Below, one piece after another: positions 7,630-15,762 of a stretch of 43,446 nucleotides of DNA. The position numbers and the translations under genes are program-made. Origin of the DNA: Gemmatimonadota bacterium (lineage in GTDB: Bacteria; Gemmatimonadota; Gemmatimonadetes; Gemmatimonadales; Gemmatimonadaceae); the NCBI GenBank assembly GCA_002737115.1, contig NSHR01000017.1, positions 1 to 43,446 of the forward strand. The letters run 5' to 3'. The notes under the pieces were generated by a model. The model ran no database searches. It was given only the letters and a program-made list of their open reading frames with translations, and had not been told where the DNA came from. Numbering within the stretch: the stretch's first letter is position 1; every line of letters starts with the position of its first letter.

Positions 7630-9005
7630 TTCGCGTTGATGTGCTGCTTCGTCCAGAGCACCACCACCGCGCACTGGTTGCCCGCCGTCTGGAAGCGCGC
7701 CGGCGCCTGCATCTCGTTGTTGAAGATTTCCACGGCGGCGATTTCTTCCTTCGGCAGGCGGGCAATCATGTTGTCAGGGGTGTTCGGTTCACGCACGCCG
7801 TTCACCCACAGCGACGCCATGCAATCGCCACGACCGCGAATGATGAAATCCCCCGGTGCCCGTCCGACCTGCGTGCGAATGCCCGGTAGCAAGTCGAGCG
7901 CCTGACGCGTGCGATCGTACTTCGCGAAGTGCGTGGAATCCACGAACCGCCCCAGCCCCGACGCCTTCCGTTCATCGAGCTCCGTCGCGTCGCGTGACTT
8001 GATGCGCGTGGAGCGAATGCTGACCTGCTCCACCAGCGTGCCCTTCTCCACCAGCACGTCGAGGCCCGTCACGCCCTTCTCAAGCACGTCAAGCTGCTTC
8101 GCGACCGTCACGAAGCCGATCTTGCGCGCGGATACCATGCGGCTGCCCGTCGGCACGTTGTTGATCGTGAAGCGGCCGTTGGGACCCGACATGATCTCCG
8201 CGGCGAAGCCGCCGAAGGTCACCATCGCGGCGGGAACCGACGCACCTTGCTCATCGACCACGCGTCCCTGCACCGTCGCCGTTGCCGTCGGTCCACCCGT
8301 CGCGCCGAGGACCAGATCGACGCGACGCAGCGAGGCGGCGTCGGCAGCGACCAACACATTGTCGCTGCGATACTGCGACGACGACGCCACCAACGCGGCC
8401 GGTCCGAACTCCTGTACGCCGCAGAACAGGTAATTGCCCAGCGAGTCGCTGCGCACCGTCATCGATTCAAACGTGGGCGTCGTGTCGAGCAGGCTCTTCA
8501 CCGCCTGCCACTGCAGCACCAGTCCCACGCCGGCCACCCGCGTCGCGCCGTCGGCCGCCGTGGTGGCGCCGAAGAGAATGCCACCCATGCCGTTGGCGGG
8601 GCGACGCTGCCCCACACACAGCCGGGCCCAGGCCGTATTCATGCCGGGGGTGGCCACGATCGGCCGTTCCCACGGCCCGTCGCCGGCCGGACGCGTGGCC
8701 GTGAGCTCTCCGAGGCCAAGGCGGTCGGCCCGCTCGTGGAACGCGACCAGGCGCATCACGCGCATCCGGCTGTAGATCGTGAACCGCCCAAGGGAATCGC
8801 TGGCGGCCGACTCGCCACCCGGCTCCGCCGTAATGAGCGCGCCGGCCATCGGCCGAAAGGCCAGACTGTCATACGCGAGGCCGCGAATCGTATCCGGTCG
8901 CTGCGACACCGGCGCCACCTGCGCCCCAATCGACGGCGCGGACACCAACCTCGCCATCACGATCATCGACACGGTGGCCGCCTGCCAGAATCCACGACGC
9001 ATCAC
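7623..9005 (-). CDS. Secreted carboxypeptidase-regulatory-like / TonB plug-domain protein without a barrel
   Basis: This is a predicted exported protein of 460 residues with an N-terminal signal (TVSMIVMARLVSA...IGAQ). It has two carboxypeptidase-regulatory-like folds, the first at about 40-90 (IRGLAYDSLAFRPMAGALI, SDSLGRFTIYS) and the second at about 245-315 (VQGRVVDEQGASVPAAMV, SGPNGRFTINNVPTG). A C-terminal segment from about 370 resembles the TonB-receptor plug (QALDLLPGIRTQ, DFIIRGRG, SLWVNGV, EEIAAVEIFNN). There is no beta-barrel, so it cannot be a complete TonB-dependent receptor. The function is unknown. It may be a partner or decoy plug for an outer-membrane barrel encoded elsewhere. 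Its stop codon lies in a palindrome facing pth, and it diverges from the BNR-like lipoprotein gene with 131 nt between starts. Confidence 0.8.
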   Translation of the reverse strand: MMRRGFWQAATVSMIVMARLVSAPSIGAQVAPVSQRPDTIRGLAYDSLAFRPMAGALITAEPGGESAASDSLGRFTIYSRMRVMRLVAFHERADRLGLGELTATRPAGDGPWERPIVATPGMNTAWARLCVGQRRPANGMGGILFGATTAADGATRVAGVGLVLQWQAVKSLLDTTPTFESMTVRSDSLGNYLFCGVQEFGPAALVASSSQYRSDNVLVAADAASLRRVDLVLGATGGPTATATVQGRVVDEQGASVPAAMVTFGGFAAEIMSGPNGRFTINNVPTGSRMVSARKIGFVTVAKQLDVLEKGVTGLDVLVEKGTLVEQVSIRSTRIKSRDATELDERKASGLGRFVDSTHFAKYDRTRQALDLLPGIRTQVGRAPGDFIIRGRGDCMASLWVNGVREPNTPDNMIARLPKEEIAAVEIFNNEMQAPARFQTAGNQCAVVVLWTKQHINAKR

Positions 9006-9136
9006 GCGCTATCCCAGAAAAAGTTCGTGGTCTCGCCCTCGGCGTCCGGCGACCAGATTCGCGACCGGGACCGGCATTCGGGACCAAATAATGTCGAATG
9101 GTTGATCGGGACGAGTCCAGCGCGCAACGTTCCTGC

Positions 9137-10402
9137 ATGCTAACCCAATCTCCGTTCCGCCGTTTGCTCCTCGCCGGTGTGATGATCGCCACCGCCGCCG
9201 TGGGCTCCGCCTGTGGCACCCGCGATGGCTCCCCCACGGCATCGTCCTCCACGGCCATTCTCGGCGCCGTCGAAGAGCTCCCCAGCCCCGCACCGGCCGG
9301 CAGTAAAACGCCGGTCGTCATCGCCGATGACAGCGGCGCAGCGTACCTGTCGTGGACGGAGCAGCGCGTCGACTCCTCGTTCGCGATCCGCCTCGCCAAG
9401 TGGAACGGCACCACCTGGGATTCGTCGCGCACGGTCGCCGCCGATCTCCCGTTCTTCGTGAACTGGGCCGACTTCCCCGCCATCGTGAAGCTCGGCAACG
9501 GCGACCTCGCCGCCCACTGGCTCGAGCGCGAAGGCAAGAGCACCTACGCCTACGGCATTCGCACCGTGCGCTCGCGTGACGACGGCCGTACGTGGAGTGC
9601 CCCCGTAACGCCGCACACCGACGGGCTGGCCGCCGAGCATGGGTTCGTGTCACTCTGGGCCGAGAGCGGCCGAGACTTGGGGCTCGTGTGGCTCGACGGC
9701 CGCAAGAGTGCCATGAAGGATTCCACGCGCGAGATGACCGTGCGCACCGCCGTGGTGCGCGACGACGGCACACTCGCGCGGGAAGCCGTGCTCGACGCCC
9801 GCACCTGTGATTGCTGTCAAACGGCCACCGCGAGGGGTTCGCAGGGTCGCGTGATTGTCTATCGGGATCGCTCGGATAAGGACATCCGCGACATCGCCAT
9901 CGTGCGCGAGCTGGTCGGTGGCTGGAGTCCGCCGGTGCTGGTGCACGCTGACGACTGGTACTATCCGGGTTGCCCGGTGAATGGCCCGCAGGTGGCCGCC
10001 AGCGGCAAAACGGTGGTCGTGGCCTGGTACACGGCCGCCCACGATACGGCGCGTGTGCTGGTGGCCACCTCGACCGACGGCGGCGCCACGTTCGGTGCCC
10101 CGGTGCGCATCGACGAGGGCGATCCGATCGGCCGCGTGTCCATCGTCCTCGACAGCCGGGCCGAACCGATCGTGGCCTGGCTCGAACAGCGCACAACCGA
10201 TGAAGCCGAAGTGCTGGTGCGGCGCGTGACCGGCGCGACCATCGGGAACACCCGCAGCCTGGCCCGTACGTCGGGCGCACGGCAAAGCGGCTTCCCGCGT
10301 CTCGCGGTGCTGCGCGACACCCTGTTGGCGACCTGGACGACCACGAAACCCGCACCGCAGGTGCACGTGGCGCGTCTTCCTCTCTCCTCGAGCGCCCGAT
10401 GA
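9137..10402 (+). CDS. BNR/sialidase-like beta-propeller lipoprotein with a CxCC motif
   Basis: This predicted lipoprotein has 421 residues. The start at 9137 gives a lipoprotein signal with lipobox GSAC (Cys26). A 13-codon longer start would bury the signal. The body looks like a sialidase-type propeller, with repeated blades such as SRDDGRTWSAPV and TSTDGGATFGAPV (Asp-box-like SxDxGxTW). An unusual cysteine cluster lies at Cys224, Cys226 and Cys227 (TCDCCQTATA), with another Cys at YPGCPVNGP. These could bind a metal or form disulfides, but no cofactor can be assigned. A true sialidase arginine triad was not identified, so no enzymatic activity is claimed. The stop overlaps the M28 peptidase start by 4 nt (ATGA), which suggests translational coupling. 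Confidence 0.8.
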   Translation: MLTQSPFRRLLLAGVMIATAAVGSACGTRDGSPTASSSTAILGAVEELPSPAPAGSKTPVVIADDSGAAYLSWTEQRVDSSFAIRLAKWNGTTWDSSRTVAADLPFFVNWADFPAIVKLGNGDLAAHWLEREGKSTYAYGIRTVRSRDDGRTWSAPVTPHTDGLAAEHGFVSLWAESGRDLGLVWLDGRKSAMKDSTREMTVRTAVVRDDGTLAREAVLDARTCDCCQTATARGSQGRVIVYRDRSDKDIRDIAIVRELVGGWSPPVLVHADDWYYPGCPVNGPQVAASGKTVVVAWYTAAHDTARVLVATSTDGGATFGAPVRIDEGDPIGRVSIVLDSRAEPIVAWLEQRTTDEAEVLVRRVTGATIGNTRSLARTSGARQSGFPRLAVLRDTLLATWTTTKPAPQVHVARLPLSSSAR

Positions 10403-12165
10403 GTTCTGAGCTATCCCGTATGGTGCCGCGCTCGGCGTCGATCGGCCATCTCCTGTTGGCCGGAGCGATCGCCTCTGGTGGGCTGTCGTCGTTCGTAAAC
10501 GCGCAGGACGCGCCCGAGCCGCAGCCGGTCGCTACGGCGCCGGTGCCGCGCACCGACTTGCCCCTCAAGCTCGCGCCGCGCCCCACCAAGAGCGCAATCA
10601 CCGCGGATGATCTGATGACGCGGCTCTACATCTTTGCCGATGATTCGCTCATGGGCCGCGATGCCGGCACGGAAGGCAGCTTCAAGGCCACCGAGTTGCT
10701 GGCGCGCGAAGCCAAGCGCCTCGGCCTGCAGCCGGCCGGTGACAGCGGCACGTTCTTCCAGACGCTACCGCTCAAGAGTAAGAAGGTCGACCCGCTGTCG
10801 TCGTTCATCGCCGGCGGCGCATCGCTGGAACTGGGCGAGGAGTGGGGCTTCAAGAGCGGCAGCACGATGACCTTCACCGACACGCCGGTGATGTTCGGCG
10901 GCGTCATGGGTGAGGCCGCGCTACTGACGGCCGAGCAAGTGGCGGGCAAGCTCGTCGTGCTCACCGTGCCGCTGTCACAGGCCGCCGTGCAGCAGGCGGT
11001 CGAAGGTGACGTGGACGTGCCTGCCGGTGCCGCCGGCATCGTGCTCTTGGTCCCGCAGCAGGCGGCCGGCGTGTTCGGCTACGTGCTGCGCCCGGGCGTG
11101 TTCGTGGACGATCCCGCCTTTGGTGGTTCGCGCCTGTTCGTCGGCTCGGGCGCCATCGCGAAGCTATTCACGTCACCGCTCAGCGAACTCAAGGCCGGCG
11201 CCGTTGGCGCCACCGTGAACGTGAAGGCCATCCTCGACGTCGTGCCCTCGCCGTTCCCCGCGCGCAACGTCGTCGCGATCCTGCCAGGCAGCGATCCGAA
11301 GCTGAAAAACCAGTACGTCGCCGTGGGCGCGCACAGCGATCACGTGGGCATGGCGCGTCGCGCGGTCGATCACGACTCGGTGCTGATCTTCAACCGCATC
11401 GTGCGCCCCGGTGGCGCCGAGAACGATGACAAGATGGGCAACGCCGAACAGTTCACGCAGATCAACGCCGAGTTGGCGGAGATGCGAAAGTCGAGCCCCA
11501 CACGCCGCGACTCGATCTTCAACGGCGCCGACGACGACGGCTCGGGGTCGGTGGCCGTGCAGGAGATCGCCGAGTTACTGTCCACGATGAAGGTCAAGCC
11601 GAAGCGCTCGACGCTGTTTGTGTGGCACGTCGGCGAGGAGAAGGGACTGTGGGGCTCGAAGTTCTTCACCGAGCACAGCACCGTTTCACGTGATTCGATC
11701 GTAGCGCAACTGAATATCGACATGGTCGGCCGCGGCTCGGCCACCGATCTCACCGGCAGCTCCAAGGAAGGGCAAGATCTGCGCGGTGGGCCGGATTACC
11801 TGCAGCTCGTGGGTTCGCGCCGCCTGTCCACCGAACTCGGTGATCTCGTGGAGCGCGCGAACACGTCGAAGAAGCACAACCTGGTGTTCGACTACGGCAT
11901 GGATGCGAACGAACACCCGATGAACATCTACTGCCGCAGCGATCACTATGAGTACGCCAAGTGGGGCGTCCCGGTCACCTTCTTCACCACCGGCGGCCAC
12001 TCGGCGTATCATCAGCTCACCGACGAACCACAGTACATCGACTATCCGCACATGACGCGGGTGGCGAAGCTGATCGCCGACGTGGCGCTGGACCTTGGCA
12101 ACCGGGCCGGGCGTCCGGTGGTGAACCAGCCCAAGCTCGACCCGCGCGGCGTCTGCAAGCAGTAG
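10399..12165 (+). CDS. Secreted M28-family zinc aminopeptidase with a PA-like insert
   Basis: This is an exported di-zinc exopeptidase of 588 residues. The signal-peptide region spans about residues 1-36 (LLLAGAIASGGLSSFVNA). A PA-like insert (VFGGVMGEAAL through the IVLLVPQQ region, about 160-270) precedes the catalytic core. The five metal ligands and the catalytic acid of M28 peptidases can be placed: His312 (GAHSDHVG), Asp379 (GADDDGSG), Glu413/Glu414 (VGEEKGLWGS), Asp441 (NIDMVGRG) and His538 (AYHQLTDE). It should be active. The substrate is probably N-terminal residues of peptides in the periplasm or outside the cell. It overlaps the upstream propeller-lipoprotein gene by 4 nt, so the pair may act together. 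Confidence 0.92.
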   Translation: MSSELSRMVPRSASIGHLLLAGAIASGGLSSFVNAQDAPEPQPVATAPVPRTDLPLKLAPRPTKSAITADDLMTRLYIFADDSLMGRDAGTEGSFKATELLAREAKRLGLQPAGDSGTFFQTLPLKSKKVDPLSSFIAGGASLELGEEWGFKSGSTMTFTDTPVMFGGVMGEAALLTAEQVAGKLVVLTVPLSQAAVQQAVEGDVDVPAGAAGIVLLVPQQAAGVFGYVLRPGVFVDDPAFGGSRLFVGSGAIAKLFTSPLSELKAGAVGATVNVKAILDVVPSPFPARNVVAILPGSDPKLKNQYVAVGAHSDHVGMARRAVDHDSVLIFNRIVRPGGAENDDKMGNAEQFTQINAELAEMRKSSPTRRDSIFNGADDDGSGSVAVQEIAELLSTMKVKPKRSTLFVWHVGEEKGLWGSKFFTEHSTVSRDSIVAQLNIDMVGRGSATDLTGSSKEGQDLRGGPDYLQLVGSRRLSTELGDLVERANTSKKHNLVFDYGMDANEHPMNIYCRSDHYEYAKWGVPVTFFTTGGHSAYHQLTDEPQYIDYPHMTRVAKLIADVALDLGNRAGRPVVNQPKLDPRGVCKQ

Positions 12166-12197
12166 TTGGCGACAGGCGAAGCAGGGTGTGGGGGTAT

Positions 12198-12213
12198 GGA
12201 GACCGTCGTCTCC
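12198..12213 (+). terminator. Small hairpin downstream of the M28 peptidase gene
   Basis: GGAGAC and GTCTCC form a perfect 6-bp stem with a 4-nt loop, 32 nt after the peptidase stop codon. No T tract follows, so it is at best a weak or Rho-assisted terminator. The remaining ~120 nt before ychF show no gene and no convincing promoter. Confidence 0.25.
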
Positions 12214-12339
12214 GGGTCCTGAATCGAGTCGCCCGGCATCGCGGCCACCATTCGCCCGCCCCCCGCTACATTTCACGGTGGGCGGAGCGCGTCGCGACTC
12301 CCTACCCCGTACGCTGTACTCCCTACTTCGTTTTTAATC

Positions 12340-13440
12340 GTGCTTCAACTCGGCATCGTCGGCCTCCCCAACGTCGGCAAATCGACGCTTTTTAACGCCC
12401 TGACCTCGGCCAAGGCTGAAGCGGCGAACTACCCCTTCTGCACGGTCGACCCCAACGTCGGCATGGTGGAAGTGCCTGACGCGCGACTGGCGAAGCTGGC
12501 CGAGATCGTGCAGCCCAAGCGCACGCTGCCGGCGGCCGTGCAATTCGTCGACATCGCCGGGCTGGTGAAGGGCGCGTCGCAGGGCGAAGGGCTGGGCAAC
12601 AAGTTCCTGCAGAACATCCGCGAGACGGATGCCATCGTGCACGTGATCCGGTGTTTCGCCGACGATGACGTGACGCACGTGATGGGCTCGCCCGATCCCG
12701 CACGCGACAAGGAAACGATCGAGCTCGAACTCGCGCTCGCCGACTTGGCCGTGGTGGAGAAGCGCCTCGACAAAGTGAAGCGGGCAGCCAAGGCGAACGA
12801 CAAGGACGCGCTGGCGGAGTTACCGGCGCTGGAAGCTGCCTTCGCGACGCTGTCTGAAGGCATGCCGCTCCTGCGCGCCGGCCTCGCGCCTGAGCATATG
12901 CTCTCGTTGGCCGGGCTGCAGCTCATCACGGCGAAGCCGGTGTTGTACGCCGCCAACGTGACCGACGCCGAGTTGGCGGGTGACGAAGGCCCGTATCTCC
13001 AAGCGCTCCGCGCCGCCGTCGCGGCGACCGGTGAACGCGCCGAGATCGTGGCGTTCTCCGCCAAGATCGAAGCCGAGCTGTCGGAGCTCCCGCCCGAAGA
13101 GCGGAGCGAGTTCCTCGCCTCGCTCGGCATCGAAACGGCCGGTCTCGACCGACTCATTCAGGGTGGCTACCACCTACTTGGCCTGCAGACGTACTTCACG
13201 GCAGGTGAGCAGGAAGTACGCGCCTGGACGATCCATCATGGTGACACCGCGCCCAAGGCCGCGGCCGTCATCCATACCGATTTCGAGAAAGGCTTCATTC
13301 GCGCCGAGACGGTGTCCTATCAGGACTTCATCACGCACGGCGGATGGAAGAGCGCGCGAGAGAAGGGGGCGGTGCGCTCGGAAGGGAAGGAATACGTGGT
13401 GCACGACGGCGACGTGCTGCTGTTCCGCTTCAACGTTTAA
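12340..13440 (+). CDS. ychF: YchF family P-loop ATPase (Obg-like)
   Basis: This cytoplasmic translation-associated, redox-regulated P-loop NTPase prefers ATP over GTP in characterized members. It starts with GTG at 12340, giving 366 residues, the family norm. Near the N-terminus GLPNVGKSTLFNALT is the Walker A motif, followed by PFCTVDPNVG (switch region) and VDIAGLVKGASQGEGLGNKFL (G3 and downstream). A helical insertion occupies the middle. The C-terminal TGS domain spans roughly residues 280-366 (LQTYFTAGEQEVRAWT, HTDFEKGFIRAE, KGAVRSEGKEYVVHDGDVL). All hallmarks are intact. Confidence 0.96.
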   Translation: MLQLGIVGLPNVGKSTLFNALTSAKAEAANYPFCTVDPNVGMVEVPDARLAKLAEIVQPKRTLPAAVQFVDIAGLVKGASQGEGLGNKFLQNIRETDAIVHVIRCFADDDVTHVMGSPDPARDKETIELELALADLAVVEKRLDKVKRAAKANDKDALAELPALEAAFATLSEGMPLLRAGLAPEHMLSLAGLQLITAKPVLYAANVTDAELAGDEGPYLQALRAAVAATGERAEIVAFSAKIEAELSELPPEERSEFLASLGIETAGLDRLIQGGYHLLGLQTYFTAGEQEVRAWTIHHGDTAPKAAAVIHTDFEKGFIRAETVSYQDFITHGGWKSAREKGAVRSEGKEYVVHDGDVLLFRFNV

Positions 13441-13476
13441 GCGACCCTTTTGTCTAGACATGGGTAGCAGGTCGCC

Positions 13477-14265
13477 ATGAGGATCATCTCGATAATGTCG
13501 GCGCTGATAGCCGCGGTGGTGCTCGCGAGCGGTTCGCCCCCGCTCGCCGCTCAATTGCCGGACACAGCGGGCAATCGCGCCGTGCGCCGACTCCCCGCCA
13601 ACGCGGTGTCGGTGCCGTTCAAGGTTGGTGAACGGCTCGAGTACGAGGTGCGCTTCGGGTCGCTCAAGGTGGGCACTGGCAGCATGGAGGTTCGCGAGAT
13701 CGCCGAGATTCGCGGCCGTCCGGCGTGGCACACCGTGTTCACGATCAGCGGCGGCATTCCGCTGTACCGGGTGAACGATTTGTACGAGTCGTGGTTCGAT
13801 GTCACGACGCTCAATTCCCTGCGCTACCATCAGGATGTCGACGAGGGCAGCTACGAGCGCAGGCGTCGCTACGAAATCTTCCCTGAGCGCGGCGTGTTCA
13901 GAGAGAACGACCGTCCCGAAGAGCCCACGGTGTCGAATCCGCTCGACGATGGGTCGTTCCTGTACTTCATACGCACGGTCCCGCTCGAAGTGGGCCAGTC
14001 GTACGAATACGCGCGCTACTTCAAGGCCGCCGGCAATCCGGTGCGCATTCGCGTCGTTCGCAAAGAAACGATCACGGTGCCCGGCGGCACGTTTAAGACC
14101 GTCGTGCTACAGCCCACGTTTCAGACGAAAGGCATCTTCAGCAAGAATGGCAAAGCCGAGGTGTGGATCACCGACGATGATCGCCGCCTGATGGTGCAGA
14201 TGAAGTCCAAGCTCAGCTTCGGCTCACTCAACTTGTACCTGCGCGGGTCAACCGGCACGCGGTAG
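13477..14265 (+). CDS. DUF3108-family periplasmic protein
   Basis: This is an exported protein of 262 residues with a Sec signal (MSALIAAVVLASGSPPLAAQ). The mature part matches the DUF3108 pattern: FKVGERLEYEVRFGSLKVGTGSME, a central RVNDLYESWFD, then DDGSFLYFIRTVPLEVGQ and TVPGGTFKTVVLQPTFQTKG, and a final WITDDDRRLMVQMKSKLSFGS. Members are predicted periplasmic beta-rich proteins, sometimes linked to lipid or outer-membrane handling, but the function is not established. It lies 36 nt after ychF and converges on the SRAP gene with a 15-nt gap. Confidence 0.85.
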   Translation: MRIISIMSALIAAVVLASGSPPLAAQLPDTAGNRAVRRLPANAVSVPFKVGERLEYEVRFGSLKVGTGSMEVREIAEIRGRPAWHTVFTISGGIPLYRVNDLYESWFDVTTLNSLRYHQDVDEGSYERRRRYEIFPERGVFRENDRPEEPTVSNPLDDGSFLYFIRTVPLEVGQSYEYARYFKAAGNPVRIRVVRKETITVPGGTFKTVVLQPTFQTKGIFSKNGKAEVWITDDDRRLMVQMKSKLSFGSLNLYLRGSTGTR

Positions 14266-14280
14266 CTGCCGGAGCCGTGG

Positions 14281-14991
14281 TTAGTCGTCGAAGAACTGCT
14301 CGCTGCGGTGTGCGTCCGCGCGCACCAGCGGGATCGCGCACTGTGGGTCGTCGTTTCGGGTGGCGTTCACCCACGTCTTCACCTGATAGGCATGCAGCGG
14401 TCCCTCGTACGGGCGCAGCAGTCGCGCCGCATCGGCGGGTGTGGTCTGGGGGTCAAGCCAGGCCTCGACGTCACGGAGCGGCAGGATGACGGGCATGCGA
14501 TGGTGAATGGGCTCCATCGTCGCATTCGCCTCGGTCGTGACGACACAGCAGGTGAGCACCGGGTCGGCGATGGGATCATGCTTGGGCTGCCACCGATCCC
14601 ACAGGGCGGCCATCACGAAGGGCTCGTCGTCGGGCAGCCGAATGCACCACGGCTGCTTCCCCTGATGTCCGGGGACCACCTGCCATTCGTAGAAGAGGTC
14701 GGCCGGCATGAGGCCCCGCTGCGTCTTGAAGGCGGCGCGAAACGCCGGCTTGGACGCGATCCCGTCCGCGCGGGCGTTGGCGAGCTTGTGTCCGATCCCC
14801 GGGTCGTCGGCCCAAAACGGGATCAGCCCCCACTTGGCCAGGCGGAGCTCGCGCGCCTGGCCCTCCGGCAGCACCAGCGGCACCGCCTGCGACGGTGCCA
14901 CGTTGTACCGGGGAGCGAGCGCGGGGAAGGTGACGCCCAGAGGGAGCGTCCCAAGCCGCGCGGGGTTACCGAAGCCGTATCTGCCACACAT
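14281..14991 (-). CDS. yedK: SRAP-domain protein (YedK/HMCES), abasic-site DNA-protein crosslinking
   Basis: This SOS-response-associated family protein protects single-stranded DNA by linking covalently to abasic sites through Cys2. The start at 14991 is fixed by chemistry: the protein must begin Met-Cys (MCGRYGF) so that Cys2 is exposed after Met removal. An upstream in-frame Met would block this. Length is 236 residues. Other conserved parts are PRYNVAPSQ (active-site Asn), WGLIPFW, NARAD, LFYEW (catalytic Glu) and the HHRMPVIL histidine. All key residues appear present. It is divergent from rpsF, with a 151-nt spacer. Confidence 0.93.
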   Translation of the reverse strand: MCGRYGFGNPARLGTLPLGVTFPALAPRYNVAPSQAVPLVLPEGQARELRLAKWGLIPFWADDPGIGHKLANARADGIASKPAFRAAFKTQRGLMPADLFYEWQVVPGHQGKQPWCIRLPDDEPFVMAALWDRWQPKHDPIADPVLTCCVVTTEANATMEPIHHRMPVILPLRDVEAWLDPQTTPADAARLLRPYEGPLHAYQVKTWVNATRNDDPQCAIPLVRADAHRSEQFFDD

Positions 14992-15083
14992 ATGCCCGCA
15001 ATGTACGGCAGGCCTCCCTTCCCTTCCATCCCCGCTCGGGCTAGGCTTCAAGGCTCATCTGGAACTGATCACCGTTCCTCTGA

Positions 15084-15134
15084 CCCTCCTCCCGCGGATC
15101 GGCACTTCGGGGGGCACCTTAGACCACAGGGAGG
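15084..15134 (+). promoter_or_regulatory. rpsF leader with potential SD-sequestering structure
   Basis: The Shine-Dalgarno GGGAGG at 15129-15134 is complementary to CCCTCC at 15084-15089 and to the overlapping CCTCCC at 15088-15093, about 40 nt upstream. Pairing would close a loop containing GGCACTTCGGGGGGCACC and hide the SD. rpsF leaders of many bacteria carry an S6:S18-binding autoregulatory RNA. Whether this leader is one has not been shown. Confidence 0.35.
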
Positions 15135-15142
15135 ATTGCCGA

Positions 15143-15535
15143 GTGGCAAAGCTTAAAATCCGCCGCAACCCTACGCGGCAGTACGAAGCCGTGTACATCA
15201 TCGATAGTGCGATCGAAGATGCGGCCATTCTGGAAAAGTTGGAGAAGCTGCAGAGCCTTCTGAATCTCGCCACACCGGCTGAGATCGAGCATTGGGGCCG
15301 TCGCCAGCTCGCGTACAAGATCGGTCGCCACGACACCGGCTACTACGCGATCGCCCGCTTTGAAACGGCCCCCGCCGTGCTTCCCGAGTTCGAGCGTGCG
15401 CTCAAGCTCGACGAAGGGATCATCCGCTATCTCATTTCGCTGGCCGAGCATGAGCTGGGTGCCCCGAAGCTCAGCGATGAAGAGCTCGCTTCGCGCCGTC
15501 GCGCGGGCGATGACGACGACGACGACGAGGATTAA
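15143..15535 (+). CDS. rpsF: 30S ribosomal protein S6
   Basis: This small-subunit protein binds together with S18. The start is GTG at 15143, 8 nt after a strong GGGAGGA ribosome-binding site. The much longer open frame upstream is antisense to the SRAP gene and is not coding. Length is 130 residues. TRQYEAVYIIDSAIEDAAI is the S6 N-terminal strand-helix, HWGRRQLAYKIGRHDTGYYA is the core, and ALKLDEGIIRYLISL closes the fold. The C-terminus ends in a run of acidic residues, which is common in S6. It has a short basic N-terminal extension (AKLKIRRNP). It is the first gene of the rpsF-rpsR-DUF2232-rplI operon. Confidence 0.96.
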   Translation: MAKLKIRRNPTRQYEAVYIIDSAIEDAAILEKLEKLQSLLNLATPAEIEHWGRRQLAYKIGRHDTGYYAIARFETAPAVLPEFERALKLDEGIIRYLISLAEHELGAPKLSDEELASRRRAGDDDDDDED

Positions 15536-15538
15536 ATC

Positions 15539-15760
15539 ATGCGCCGCCAAAAGAAGCCGTGCCCGATCACAGAAGCGGGCATCCGCTACGTCGATTACAA
15601 AGATGACCGTCTCCTCGCCCGTTTCATCACGGACTACGGCAAGATTCTGCCGAGCCGCCTGAGCGGTGTCGACGCGCGTCACCAGCGTCAGCTCTCGAAG
15701 GCCGTCAAGAAAGCGCGTTTCCTCGCGCTCCTTCCGTACGTGAAGGGACAGACGGGCTGA
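15539..15760 (+). CDS. rpsR: 30S ribosomal protein S18
   Basis: This S6 partner in the ribosomal platform has 73 residues, the expected size. It carries the family pattern [45 protein letters not shown] and [13 protein letters not shown]. It begins 3 nt after the rpsF stop, so the two are almost certainly translated from one message. A CPI cysteine near the N-terminus is present without the extra cysteines of zinc-binding variants. Confidence 0.97.
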   Translation: MRRQKKPCPITEAGIRYVDYKDDRLLARFITDYGKILPSRLSGVDARHQRQLSKAVKKARFLALLPYVKGQTG

Positions 15761-15762
15761 GG

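Noticed and set aside
9006-9136. Divergent promoters in the AT-richer patch around TAATGT
   Set aside because: A -10-like hexamer exists on each strand, but neither has a -35-like partner at 16-18 nt.
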